Under the pieces are notes generated by a model that saw only the letters and a program-made list of their open reading frames with translations, did no database searches and had not been told where the DNA came from. 41,236 nucleotides of DNA, taken from NCBI GenBank assembly GCA_017629145.1, contig JAGBXR010000043.1:1-41236 (forward strand), read 5' to 3'. Of this stretch, positions 7,158-15,958 are shown in pieces. Position 1 is the first letter of the stretch, and every line of letters begins with the position of its first letter. The stretch comes from Alistipes sp. (GTDB lineage Bacteria; Bacteroidota; Bacteroidia; Bacteroidales; Rikenellaceae). The translations under genes and the position numbers were made by a program.

Positions 7158-8492
7158 ATGGAAAAACGTAATCTTTCATTTTGGCAGATGTGGAATCTGA
7201 GTTTCGGATTCTTCGGTGTGCAGATTGCTTACGCGTTGCAGAGTGCAAACGTGAGCCGTATCTTCGCAACCCTTGGAGCCGACCCTCACACATTGAGCTT
7301 CTTCTGGATTTTGCCCCCATTGATGGGTATGATCGTGCAGCCTATCGTTGGCGCGTTGAGCGATAAGACCTGGTGTAAACTTGGTCGTCGTAAGCCTTAC
7401 CTCTATGTTGGCGCTGTTGTGGCTATCATCGTTATGGCGCTGTTGCCAAACTCGGGTAGCTTCAACCTCACAGTTAAGGCGGCTTTGGCCTTTGGTGCCG
7501 TAATGCTTATGTTGCTCGATACGTCGATCAATATGGCAATGCAGCCATTCAAGATGATGGTTGGTGATATGGTCAACGAGGAGCAGAAGACCCAGGCGTA
7601 CTCAATCCAGAGCCTTTTGTGCAACGCTGGTTCATTGGTAGGTTACCTATTCCCATACATCTTCACCTGGATTGGTATCAGCAACGTCGCTCCCGAGGGT
7701 GTTATTCCTCCTTCGGTTACTTGGTCGTTCTATGTTGGTGCCATCATCCTCATCCTTTGTGTGCTCTACACTGGTGCTCGTGTTAAGGAGATGAATCCAG
7801 AGGAGTATGCCAAGTTCCACAACATCAAGTCGGAGGAGAAGCAGGAGAAGACAAATCTCGTTTATCTGCTTTTGCACGCTCCTAAGGCTTTCTGGCAGAT
7901 TGGTCTTGTTCAGTTCTTCTGTTGGTTTGCATTCCTCTATATGTGGACTTATACAACGGGAGGTATTGCCGAGAACGTAACCATCTGGAATACTGTCGAT
8001 ACGGCTTCGGCAGAGTATCAGGCGGCAGGTGACTGGACTGGCGTGTTGTTCGCTGTTCAGGCTATCGGCTCAATCCTCTGGGCTATGGTATTGCCTATGT
8101 TCCGCAATGTGAAGATGGCCTACTCGTCAAGCCTTGTGCTCGGTGCTTTGGGCTTCATCTCTGCATACTTCGTTCACGATCAGTATATGCTCTTTGTGTC
8201 GTTCTTGCTCATTGGTTGTGCTTGGGCAGCTATGTTGGCTTTGCCATTCGCAATGCTCACCAATTCACTCTCGGGTAAGTCGCTTGGCTCATATATGGGC
8301 TTGTTCAACTGTACAATTTGCTTGCCACAGATCATCGCATCGTTGGTTGGTGGCTTGCTCCTTGGCGTATTTGGCGGTGAGGTGGTCAATGGCGTGCAGA
8401 CAGGTCAGATTGCAATGTTCGTTGTTGCTGGCGTATCGTTGCTTTTGGCAGCTATCGCAGTATTCGGCATCTCGACAAAGCGTGCCGAGTAA
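7158..8492 (+). CDS. MFS sugar transporter, SLC45/GPH type (probable maltooligosaccharide importer)
   Basis: This 444-residue protein has about twelve hydrophobic helices. After the second helix it has the loop GALSDKTWCKLGRRKPYLYVG, the R-x-G-R-R-x-P signature of glycoside-cation symporters. Homologues in Bacteroidetes starch loci carry maltose or short maltooligosaccharides across the inner membrane with a cation. It is the first gene of the locus and lies 77 bases before susC, so it supplies the inner-membrane step after outer-membrane import by SusC and periplasmic trimming. Substrate specificity is inferred from position. Confidence 0.9.
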   Translation: MEKRNLSFWQMWNLSFGFFGVQIAYALQSANVSRIFATLGADPHTLSFFWILPPLMGMIVQPIVGALSDKTWCKLGRRKPYLYVGAVVAIIVMALLPNSGSFNLTVKAALAFGAVMLMLLDTSINMAMQPFKMMVGDMVNEEQKTQAYSIQSLLCNAGSLVGYLFPYIFTWIGISNVAPEGVIPPSVTWSFYVGAIILILCVLYTGARVKEMNPEEYAKFHNIKSEEKQEKTNLVYLLLHAPKAFWQIGLVQFFCWFAFLYMWTYTTGGIAENVTIWNTVDTASAEYQAAGDWTGVLFAVQAIGSILWAMVLPMFRNVKMAYSSSLVLGALGFISAYFVHDQYMLFVSFLLIGCAWAAMLALPFAMLTNSLSGKSLGSYMGLFNCTICLPQIIASLVGGLLLGVFGGEVVNGVQTGQIAMFVVAGVSLLLAAIAVFGISTKRAE

Positions 8493-8569
8493 CGAACATA
8501 AATGTGGAAAATCGAAAAATCGATACATAATTTCATTAACTTAATTTATTAACTAACACTAAAAACACT

Positions 8570-11500
8570 ATGAGAAAATTCTTAACTATGTGTTTGGGTT
8601 TGGCCATTATCGCAATGGCAATTCCCGCCCAAGTGTTTGCCCAGAGCAAATACGAGGTCAAGGGTGTGGTAGTTGATACTACCGGAACGCCGGTTATCGG
8701 AGCCTCTGTTATCGAGCAGGGTACGACTAACGGTGTCACCACCGATCTTAACGGACAGTATGCGCTTAGGGTTAACAGCGCGGAGTCTATTGTTGTAATC
8801 AGCTTTATTGGTTACAAGACTCAGGAGCTCGTTGCTTCATCGAGCCTCTTGCAGAATGTTGTCCTCGAGGAGGACTCGGAGATGATCGATGACGTTGTTG
8901 TCATCGGTTACGGTACTGTTAAGAAGAACGACTTGACAGGTTCTGTTGTAGCCGTTAAGGCCGACGAGCTTAACCGTGGTGCTATCGTATCTACTCAGGA
9001 TATGATGCAGGGTAAGGTTCCTGGTCTTCAGGTTATTCCAGGTGATGGTGGCCCTAACTCTGGTTCTACTATCCGTATCCGTGGTATCTCTTCTTTGAAC
9101 GCATCGCAGAACCCACTTATCGTTATCGATGGTGTGCCTGTAGCAGATAACGCAGGTGCAGGTATGGCTAACCCATTGTCAATGGTTAACCCTAACGATA
9201 TCGAGTCATTCACCGTATTGAAGGATGCTTCAGCAGCAGCTATCTACGGTTCACGTGCTTCTAACGGTGTCATCATCATCTCTACAAAGAAGGGTAAGGG
9301 TAACAAGATGAACGTATCGTACAACGGTAGCTTCGGTGTATCTCACAACTACAAGGAGATGCCAGTGATGACTGCTGACGAGTTCCGTACATACCTTACA
9401 TCTACTTACGCAGAGGGTACTCCTCAGGGTGATGCATTCCGTGCACTTTTGGGTGATACCAACACTAACTGGCAGGATCTCGTATTCCGCACTGGTTTCT
9501 CTCACGACCACAACGTAAGCTTGTATGGTAACTATGAGGAGAAGCTTCCTTATCGTGCTTCTTTGGGTTACACAGGTCAGTGGGGTACTCTTGAGACTTC
9601 AAAGTACGACCGTGCGACTGTCGATTTGAGCTTGGCTCCAAAGTTCTTCAAGGATCACCTTACAGTTTCGCTCAATGCTAAGGGTGTTTACAACCACCAG
9701 AACTATGCAGATGGTGGTGCTATCGGTGGTGCAGCATTTATGAATCCTACACAGGATCCATATTTCCGCAACGAGGATGGTTCTATCGACTACACTACAG
9801 CTAACGGTTACTGGAACTACGGTACAGGTCGTGGCTCTAACTTCTCGCCTAACACATTGGCAGGTGCAAGCCCACTTTCACTTTTGTACGATCGCGTAAA
9901 CTATGTAGACGTATTCCGTACATTGGGTAACTTCACAGTTGACTATAAGGTACACGGTTTGGAGGCATTGCGCTTCAACCTTAACCTCGGTTTGGACTGG
10001 TCAAAGTCTAACGGTTACGATGGCGTAAATCCTGGCTCATTCCAGGCTTATAAGGATACCACTATCCTCAAGGATGAGGCTGGTAATGTAACAAACAACG
10101 CTCGTGGTTGGGGTCAATACAACAAGAACTATGCTGTTCGTCGCAACCAGGTGCTCGACTTCTATGGTAACTACAATGAGACTTGGGGTAAGCACAACCT
10201 CGACGCTATGATCGGTTACTCTTGGCAGAACTTCTACCAGAACGATCAGTCATTCTCTTACTTCAACGAGACTGGCGACCGCAACACTAACAACCAGAGC
10301 CTTCTCTACCAGGAGGAGAGTTTCCTCGTATCGTTCTACGGTCGTATCAACTACTCGTTCGATTCACGTTACTTGTTGACCTTCACATTGCGTGCCGATG
10401 GTTCTTCAAAGTTTGCAAAGGATCGCCGTTGGGGTTACTTCCCATCAGCTGCATTCGCTTGGAACATTCTTAACGAGCCATTTATGCAGTCACAGGAGGT
10501 AGTTTCAGCATTGAAGCTCCGTTTGGGTTATGGTCAGACAGGTCAGCAGGAGATCGGTAACTACCGCTACCTCGCTCGCTACGGTTTGTCTTCAAGCTCA
10601 TCGAATATGGCGAATATGGGTAACGCAGGTTACAACTACTTCTGGACTCCATACGCATACGATCCTAACATCACTTGGGAGACTACTATCACATACAACG
10701 CCGGTATCGACTTCGGCTTCTTGGATGGCCGTATCAATGGTAGCGTTGATGTATACCGTCGCGACACTAAGGATTTGTTGAACTCTGTAACTACACCACT
10801 TGGTGCTAACTTCGGTACAACCCTTTTGACCAACATCGGTTCAATGCGTAACCAGGGTGTTGAGTTCTCATTGGATGTTACTCCTGTACGTACTGAGAAT
10901 TGGAACTTGCGTATCGGCTTCAACGGTACATACCAGCAGACAGTATTCACAAAGCTCAACAACACAGACGATCCTAACTATGCTGTTTACCAGGGTAAGC
11001 CAGGTAAGGGTACAGGTGGTTCAGATTTGACTATGCACACTGTAGGTTCAAAGCCTTATACATTCTATACATATCAGCAGGTTTACGATGCTGATGGCAA
11101 GCCTATCCAGAACGCATTCGTTGATCGTAACGAGAATGGTCAGCTCGATGCTGGCGACCGTTACAACACAGGTAAGAGCCCACTTCCAGACTTCTTCTAT
11201 GGTGTAAACCTCAAGCTTAGCTACAAGAACTGGGATTTCGGCTTCAACGGTCACGGTTCAGTAGGCAACTACGTGTTCAACGACTTGTTCGCGTCTAACT
11301 CAACATCTTCAACTGATATCAACGCAGGTATCTTGTCTAACTACGCTACATCAGTTCTCAAGACTGGTTGGGTAGATGGTAACTCACAGGAGCAGTGGTA
11401 CTCTGACGCATTCCTCGAGGATGCATCGTTCTTCCGTTTGGATGACGTAACTCTCGGTTACACATTCGATAAGATTGGCAACACTGATCTCAAGATTCGT

Positions 11501-11641
11501 CTTGCAGCTGGTGTTCAGAACGTATTTGTTATCACAAAGTACTCTGGTATCGATCCTGAGGTTAGCTCATCAGAGGGTATTGATGGTGCTGTATGGCCCC
11601 GTCCTCGCGTATATACATTGCGTGTAAACCTTAATTTCTAA
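8570..11641 (+). CDS. susC: SusC-like TonB-dependent outer-membrane glucan transporter
   Basis: This 1023-residue protein has a signal peptide (about 1-25, ending VFAQS) and a carboxypeptidase-regulatory-like domain (about 29-115; GVVVDTTGTPVIGASV). A SusC linker DDVVVIGYGTVKKNDLTGSV precedes the plug (about 130-240; PLIVIDGVPV and GSRASNGVIIISTKKG). The rest is a beta-barrel ending in the aromatic residue typical of outer-membrane proteins. It imports oligosaccharides using TonB energy, capped by the SusD lipoprotein encoded 20 bases downstream. Codon use is strongly biased (GGT, CGT, AAC), suggesting very high expression. The enzymes downstream argue for an alpha-glucan substrate. Confidence 0.96.
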   Translation: MRKFLTMCLGLAIIAMAIPAQVFAQSKYEVKGVVVDTTGTPVIGASVIEQGTTNGVTTDLNGQYALRVNSAESIVVISFIGYKTQELVASSSLLQNVVLEEDSEMIDDVVVIGYGTVKKNDLTGSVVAVKADELNRGAIVSTQDMMQGKVPGLQVIPGDGGPNSGSTIRIRGISSLNASQNPLIVIDGVPVADNAGAGMANPLSMVNPNDIESFTVLKDASAAAIYGSRASNGVIIISTKKGKGNKMNVSYNGSFGVSHNYKEMPVMTADEFRTYLTSTYAEGTPQGDAFRALLGDTNTNWQDLVFRTGFSHDHNVSLYGNYEEKLPYRASLGYTGQWGTLETSKYDRATVDLSLAPKFFKDHLTVSLNAKGVYNHQNYADGGAIGGAAFMNPTQDPYFRNEDGSIDYTTANGYWNYGTGRGSNFSPNTLAGASPLSLLYDRVNYVDVFRTLGNFTVDYKVHGLEALRFNLNLGLDWSKSNGYDGVNPGSFQAYKDTTILKDEAGNVTNNARGWGQYNKNYAVRRNQVLDFYGNYNETWGKHNLDAMIGYSWQNFYQNDQSFSYFNETGDRNTNNQSLLYQEESFLVSFYGRINYSFDSRYLLTFTLRADGSSKFAKDRRWGYFPSAAFAWNILNEPFMQSQEVVSALKLRLGYGQTGQQEIGNYRYLARYGLSSSSSNMANMGNAGYNYFWTPYAYDPNITWETTITYNAGIDFGFLDGRINGSVDVYRRDTKDLLNSVTTPLGANFGTTLLTNIGSMRNQGVEFSLDVTPVRTENWNLRIGFNGTYQQTVFTKLNNTDDPNYAVYQGKPGKGTGGSDLTMHTVGSKPYTFYTYQQVYDADGKPIQNAFVDRNENGQLDAGDRYNTGKSPLPDFFYGVNLKLSYKNWDFGFNGHGSVGNYVFNDLFASNSTSSTDINAGILSNYATSVLKTGWVDGNSQEQWYSDAFLEDASFFRLDDVTLGYTFDKIGNTDLKIRLAAGVQNVFVITKYSGIDPEVSSSEGIDGAVWPRPRVYTLRVNLNF

Positions 11642-11661
11642 TATAAATATAGAGTAAGAAA

Positions 11662-13350
11662 ATGAAAACAAGATATTTTGTTGCTGCAGTAGCAGGTGCA
11701 TTGTTGACTCTTTCATCTTGTGTGAAGGATCTCGATACTACACCTCTGAACCCTTGGGATGTAACCTCGGAGTCAGCATACGGCGCAGATGAGCTTGGCT
11801 ATATCCAGGGCCTTGCAAAGATCTACAATACTATGAGTACGCACGAGCTTACCGATATCTCGGGCGTAGATGGTGGTGCAACCTCTATTACACGTGCATT
11901 CTGGGCTTGCCAGGAGATTACTACCGACGCTTGCTTGTGTGCTTGGGGTAACGATGGTTGGGTTCGTGCTATGAACTATAACACTTGGACAGATGCTGAG
12001 AATGAGGCTGTGTTTGGTGTATTCTTCCGTTCATTGCAGGCTATTGCCTATGTTAATGAGTATATCCGTCAGACTGAGGATGATAAGCTTGACGCACGCG
12101 GTGTTCCAGCTGATGTTAAGGCTAACATTCAGGCATACCGTGCTGAGGCTCGTTTGATTCGTGCTTGGTACTACTGGATGGCTATGGATGTATTCGGTGC
12201 AGTTCCATTCTCAACAGAGGATTCTGCATTCGGTGCTGAGGCTCCAGCACAGCAGCCACGCGAGTACATCTTCAACTATGTTGTTAATGAGCTCGAGGAC
12301 CTCGTTGCTGATGCATCGGCTCTTCCAGCTGCTCGCGCTAACTATCCTCGCGTAGACAAGGGTTCTGCTCTTGGTCTTTTGGCTCGTATCTACCTCAACG
12401 CAGAGGTTTACACTGGCGAGGCAAAGTGGACAGAGGCAAAGCAGACTTGCGAGAAGATCTTCGCTTTGGGTTACTCTTTGGCACCTACCTATGCAGAGTT
12501 GTTCCGCGGTGATAACGGTGAGAATCCCGATGCTCTTAAGGAGATGTTGATGGTTGTTCCTTTCGATAGCCACCAGCAGGAGTCTTACGGTGGTACTTCA
12601 TTCCTTGTTCACGCTTCACAGAACCAGGATGTAGACCACACCGAGACATTTATTAATGAGAAGGGTGAGGAGGCAAAGGTATTCCCTCTTGGTGCTAATG
12701 GTGCTTGGGGTGGTATCCGTACAACTGTTGAGTATGCACAGAAGTTCTTCAATGTAAGCAATCCTAACTACGAGACAGGTGAGTACACTTGCGCTGATAA
12801 GCGTGGTATCTTCCACATCAAGGGTCGTTTCGAGAAGATTACTTCTCACGATGAGGTTATCAACTTCCTTTACGGCTGGAGCTGCTGGAAGTATAACAAC
12901 GTACCTCACGATATGACAGCTGAGGAGTTTAGCACAACAGCTGCTAACGAGTCATTCGTAGATATCGATTTCCCAGTAGTTCGCTTGGGTGAGATCTACC
13001 TTATCTACGCTGAGGCTTGTGTACGTCTTAACCAGGGTAACTTGGCACAGTCTAAGATGGATGAGTTGGCTGTTCGTACAGGTGTTCCTGCAATTCAGTT
13101 GCCAGCTTCTTGGGACAACGCAGCTCGTGACTTGTTCTTGGCTGAGCGTGCTCGTGAGCTTATGTGGGAGTCACACCGTCGTACCGACCTTATCCGTTAC
13201 GACTTGTTCTCTTCTGCAGAGTACTTGTGGCCATTCAAGGGTGGCGAGAGCCCTGTAGGTCAGGCATTCCCTGAGTATAAGGAGCTCTTTGCAATTCCTG
13301 CATCACAGATTGCAGCTAACCCCGATTTGAAGAATCCTACGGGTTATTAG
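11662..13350 (+). CDS. susD: SusD/RagB-like surface glycan-binding lipoprotein
   Basis: This 562-residue protein has a lipoprotein signal with lipobox LTLSSC (Cys20) and the SusD/RagB architecture. Typical family stretches are YRAEARLIRAWYYWMAMDVFG, RVDKGSALGLLARIYLNA and, near the C-terminus, FLAERARELMWESHRRTDLIRY. It forms the lid of the SusC transporter and binds the incoming glucan. Its start lies 20 bases after susC and the next gene follows after 36 bases. Codon bias matches that of susC. The family is certain; starch specificity is inferred from the enzymes. Confidence 0.95.
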   Translation: MKTRYFVAAVAGALLTLSSCVKDLDTTPLNPWDVTSESAYGADELGYIQGLAKIYNTMSTHELTDISGVDGGATSITRAFWACQEITTDACLCAWGNDGWVRAMNYNTWTDAENEAVFGVFFRSLQAIAYVNEYIRQTEDDKLDARGVPADVKANIQAYRAEARLIRAWYYWMAMDVFGAVPFSTEDSAFGAEAPAQQPREYIFNYVVNELEDLVADASALPAARANYPRVDKGSALGLLARIYLNAEVYTGEAKWTEAKQTCEKIFALGYSLAPTYAELFRGDNGENPDALKEMLMVVPFDSHQQESYGGTSFLVHASQNQDVDHTETFINEKGEEAKVFPLGANGAWGGIRTTVEYAQKFFNVSNPNYETGEYTCADKRGIFHIKGRFEKITSHDEVINFLYGWSCWKYNNVPHDMTAEEFSTTAANESFVDIDFPVVRLGEIYLIYAEACVRLNQGNLAQSKMDELAVRTGVPAIQLPASWDNAARDLFLAERARELMWESHRRTDLIRYDLFSSAEYLWPFKGGESPVGQAFPEYKELFAIPASQIAANPDLKNPTGY

Positions 13351-13386
13351 TTCAAAGTTGTTATACCAATATAATAATAGAACATT

Positions 13387-15888
13387 ATGAAACTATTGAA
13401 ATATTTCACTATTCTTGCGGCAGCTGCTGGTATTATGTCAGCCTGTACCTCTGATTTGGAGCAGGTGCAGACACTGCCTGCAGATCAGGTGGTAGCTCCA
13501 GTGCTTCACGACTTGGAGAGCGACGAGATCGTTATCACCTCTAAGACTTTGATTAACAAATTCGCTATGAGCTGGGATGCTGCTGATTTCGGTGATAAGA
13601 TCGTCCCAAGCTACTCTATTGAGATTGCCAAGGCAGACACTGATGTATGGGCTTCTATCGCAGTAGGTATCACAGCTACTGAGGTTGAGCTTACCTACGA
13701 GCAGATTAACATTGCTGCTATCGAGGGCCTTGCACTTCCTATCGAGGTTGCTGCTGCAACACAGATTCGTATTGGTGCTACTGTGGGTAACTCATACCAG
13801 ACATTCTACTCTGAGGCTAAGGCTTTGACTGTTACTCCATCTTCTATGGAGAAGACCTACAATATGATCTATATGCCAGGTTCATACCAGGGTTGGGCAC
13901 CTGCTGATGCAGCTACTAAGTTCCAGGTATTGTACGAGTTCGCTGGCAATGGCGTATTCGAGGGTATCGCAGATCTTGGTGAGCCTGATGAGGCACGTCA
14001 GTGGAAGTTTACTCGCGATGCTAACTGGGATTTCGACTGGGGTATTGCTAAGGGTGAGACTCCTGAGGCTGAGGCTAAGGAGGTAACTCTTATCAACAAC
14101 GATGGTGGCGACCGTGATAACATCTCGATCTACACAGCTAAGCGTTTCTACCACTTCACAATGGATACAAACACTGGCCTTTTGAAGCACAACTACTCAT
14201 TCAACCAGGTTGGTGTCGTTGGTGAGCTCAATGGCTGGGGCGGTGACGAGGTTATGGCGTTCAACGCTGCTAAGCGTCGCTTCTACGTCGATATCGAGAA
14301 CTTCTCTGGTGAGTTTAAGTTCCGTGCAGATGCTGCTTGGGATATGAACTGGGGTGGTGCTGCCTTCGGTATCGAGGGTGACAACCTCAAGGTTGCTGAG
14401 GCTGGTAACTACCGTGTATATCTCTACCTCTCTAACTCTGCTGAGATGTCATACGAGCTCAACGCTGATATGTATGGCAAGGAGGAGCCTACAGGTGCTC
14501 AGACTCCTGAGGAGCCAGAGGAGCCACAGCCAGAGGAGACTGTTTACGGTCTTGTAGGTACTCACAACGAGTGGGGTGGTACTGCAGATACCGTTCTTGC
14601 AGCACACAATGGCGACTGGGTAGCAGCTAAGGGCTTCGAGCTCGTTGCTGACAACCAGTTCAAGATTCGTGTAAACAGCGATTGGGCTGTTAACTACGGT
14701 GCAGAGGGCGATGTTGAGCCTTTCGTACTCGCAGCAGGTGAGACTTACACATTGGTATCAGGTGGTAAGAATATGAATCTTCCTGCTGGTGCATACGATG
14801 TATATTTCAACACTGTATCGTTCGAGTTCGTAGCTCTTGCAGCAGGCTCTGCAGATCCTACACTTCCATCTGACGCAAAGGCTGTTAAGTTCTATGCTGA
14901 TGTCACTGCTACAGGTTGGACTAACTGTAACATCTATGGCTGGGGTGACCTCGGTGACTACGGTGGTGCTTGGCCAGGTACAGCTCTTACTACAGAGAGT
15001 GTTGACGGTAAGGAGTACTACACATTCTCATTCGATGTTGAGGCATTCGGTAAGACTGTAAATGTTATCTTCAACAACGGTGCAGAGCAGACTGTAGATA
15101 TCACTAATGTTGTTCTCGATAAGGACTACATCTTTACTCTTACAGAGAAGGATGGTAATGGTAAGTGGGTTGTAACGCTTAACGGCGAGGCTCCAGCTCC
15201 AAAGCCAGAGGATCCTGCAAACGATACTTGGGGTCTTATGGGCGATTTCGAGGGTAACAACTGGTCTGCAGATATCGCACTCGTTGCTGAGGGTGATTTC
15301 TTGGTAGCTCAGGATGTTGTTTTCGCAAATGCAAACAACGAGGGTCTCGTATTTAAGGTTCGTAAGAACGGTAGCTGGGATACATCTTATGGTGTAGCTG
15401 GTTCAGATGCATTCGAGCTTGGTGCAGCTATCGCTTTGGATGGTGGCAATAATGTCGCTATCAACGGCGAGGCTGGCGTTAAGTATGATGTATACTTCGA
15501 TGCTGCTGCTATGAAGATCTGGGTTATGGCTGACGGTCAGGCTCCAGCAGTATCTGCTACTTGGGGCCTTATGGGCGACTTCGAGGCTAATAACTGGTCA
15601 AATGAGATTGCTCTTGTTGCTGAGGGCGGTTTGTATGTAGCTCAGGATGTTGTTTTCGCAAACGCAAACAACGAGGGTCTTGTATTCAAGGTTCGTAAGA
15701 ACGGTAGCTGGGATACATCTTATGGTGTAGCTGGTACCGATGCATTCGAGCTTGGTGCAGCTATCGCTTTGGATGGTGGCAATAATGTAGCTATCAACGG
15801 CGAGGCTGGCGTTAAGTATGATGTATACTTTGATGCTACGGCTATGAAGATCTGGGTTATGGCTGATGGCCAGACCCCCACAATCTAA
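13387..15888 (+). CDS. SusE/SusF-like multidomain starch-binding lipoprotein
   Basis: This 833-residue lipoprotein (lipobox GIMSAC, Cys20) has a SusE-type N-terminal domain (about 20-150) followed by a string of beta-sandwich carbohydrate-binding modules. Five share an aromatic signature: MPGSYQGWAP, VVGELNGWGG, LVGTHNEWGG and two WGLMGDFExNNWS modules. A further module with NIYGWGDLGDYGGAWPG resembles CBM26-like starch modules. The last two modules are nearly identical 111-residue copies (15226-15558 and 15559-15885). Canonical SusE and SusF are about 390-490 residues, so this looks like an enlarged version doing the work of both. Its role is to hold starch at the cell surface. A stable non-terminator hairpin follows the stop codon. 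Confidence 0.9.
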   Translation: MKLLKYFTILAAAAGIMSACTSDLEQVQTLPADQVVAPVLHDLESDEIVITSKTLINKFAMSWDAADFGDKIVPSYSIEIAKADTDVWASIAVGITATEVELTYEQINIAAIEGLALPIEVAAATQIRIGATVGNSYQTFYSEAKALTVTPSSMEKTYNMIYMPGSYQGWAPADAATKFQVLYEFAGNGVFEGIADLGEPDEARQWKFTRDANWDFDWGIAKGETPEAEAKEVTLINNDGGDRDNISIYTAKRFYHFTMDTNTGLLKHNYSFNQVGVVGELNGWGGDEVMAFNAAKRRFYVDIENFSGEFKFRADAAWDMNWGGAAFGIEGDNLKVAEAGNYRVYLYLSNSAEMSYELNADMYGKEEPTGAQTPEEPEEPQPEETVYGLVGTHNEWGGTADTVLAAHNGDWVAAKGFELVADNQFKIRVNSDWAVNYGAEGDVEPFVLAAGETYTLVSGGKNMNLPAGAYDVYFNTVSFEFVALAAGSADPTLPSDAKAVKFYADVTATGWTNCNIYGWGDLGDYGGAWPGTALTTESVDGKEYYTFSFDVEAFGKTVNVIFNNGAEQTVDITNVVLDKDYIFTLTEKDGNGKWVVTLNGEAPAPKPEDPANDTWGLMGDFEGNNWSADIALVAEGDFLVAQDVVFANANNEGLVFKVRKNGSWDTSYGVAGSDAFELGAAIALDGGNNVAINGEAGVKYDVYFDAAAMKIWVMADGQAPAVSATWGLMGDFEANNWSNEIALVAEGGLYVAQDVVFANANNEGLVFKVRKNGSWDTSYGVAGTDAFELGAAIALDGGNNVAINGEAGVKYDVYFDATAMKIWVMADGQTPTI
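15226..15885 (+). repeat. Two tandem near-identical 333-bp copies encoding a starch-binding module
   Basis: The units 15226-15558 and 15559-15885 have a period of 333 bases (111 codons) and differ at scattered, mostly silent positions. Middle segments are identical over long stretches. This indicates recent tandem duplication or ongoing gene conversion. Confidence 0.9.
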
Positions 15889-15901
15889 GGATTGAAACAT
15901 T

Positions 15902-15931
15902 GGTTGGCAGACTTTGATCGGTCTGCCAACC
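15902..15931 (+). promoter_or_regulatory. Intercistronic stem-loop between the SusE-like gene and the first amylase
   Basis: A perfect 11-bp stem (15902-15912 with 15921-15931) with an 8-base loop lies 13 bases past the stop. It is followed by CCAAAAAGAAAC, with no T-run, so it is not a classical terminator. It may protect the 3' end of a processed susCDE transcript or reduce read-through into the enzyme genes. Confidence 0.7.
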
Positions 15932-15958
15932 CCAAAAAGAAACTTAAATCAAAACACT

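Noticed and set aside
15914-15958. Upstream ATG for the first GH13 lipoprotein
   Set aside because: It would start inside the intercistronic hairpin and put a polar stretch before the lipoprotein signal peptide.
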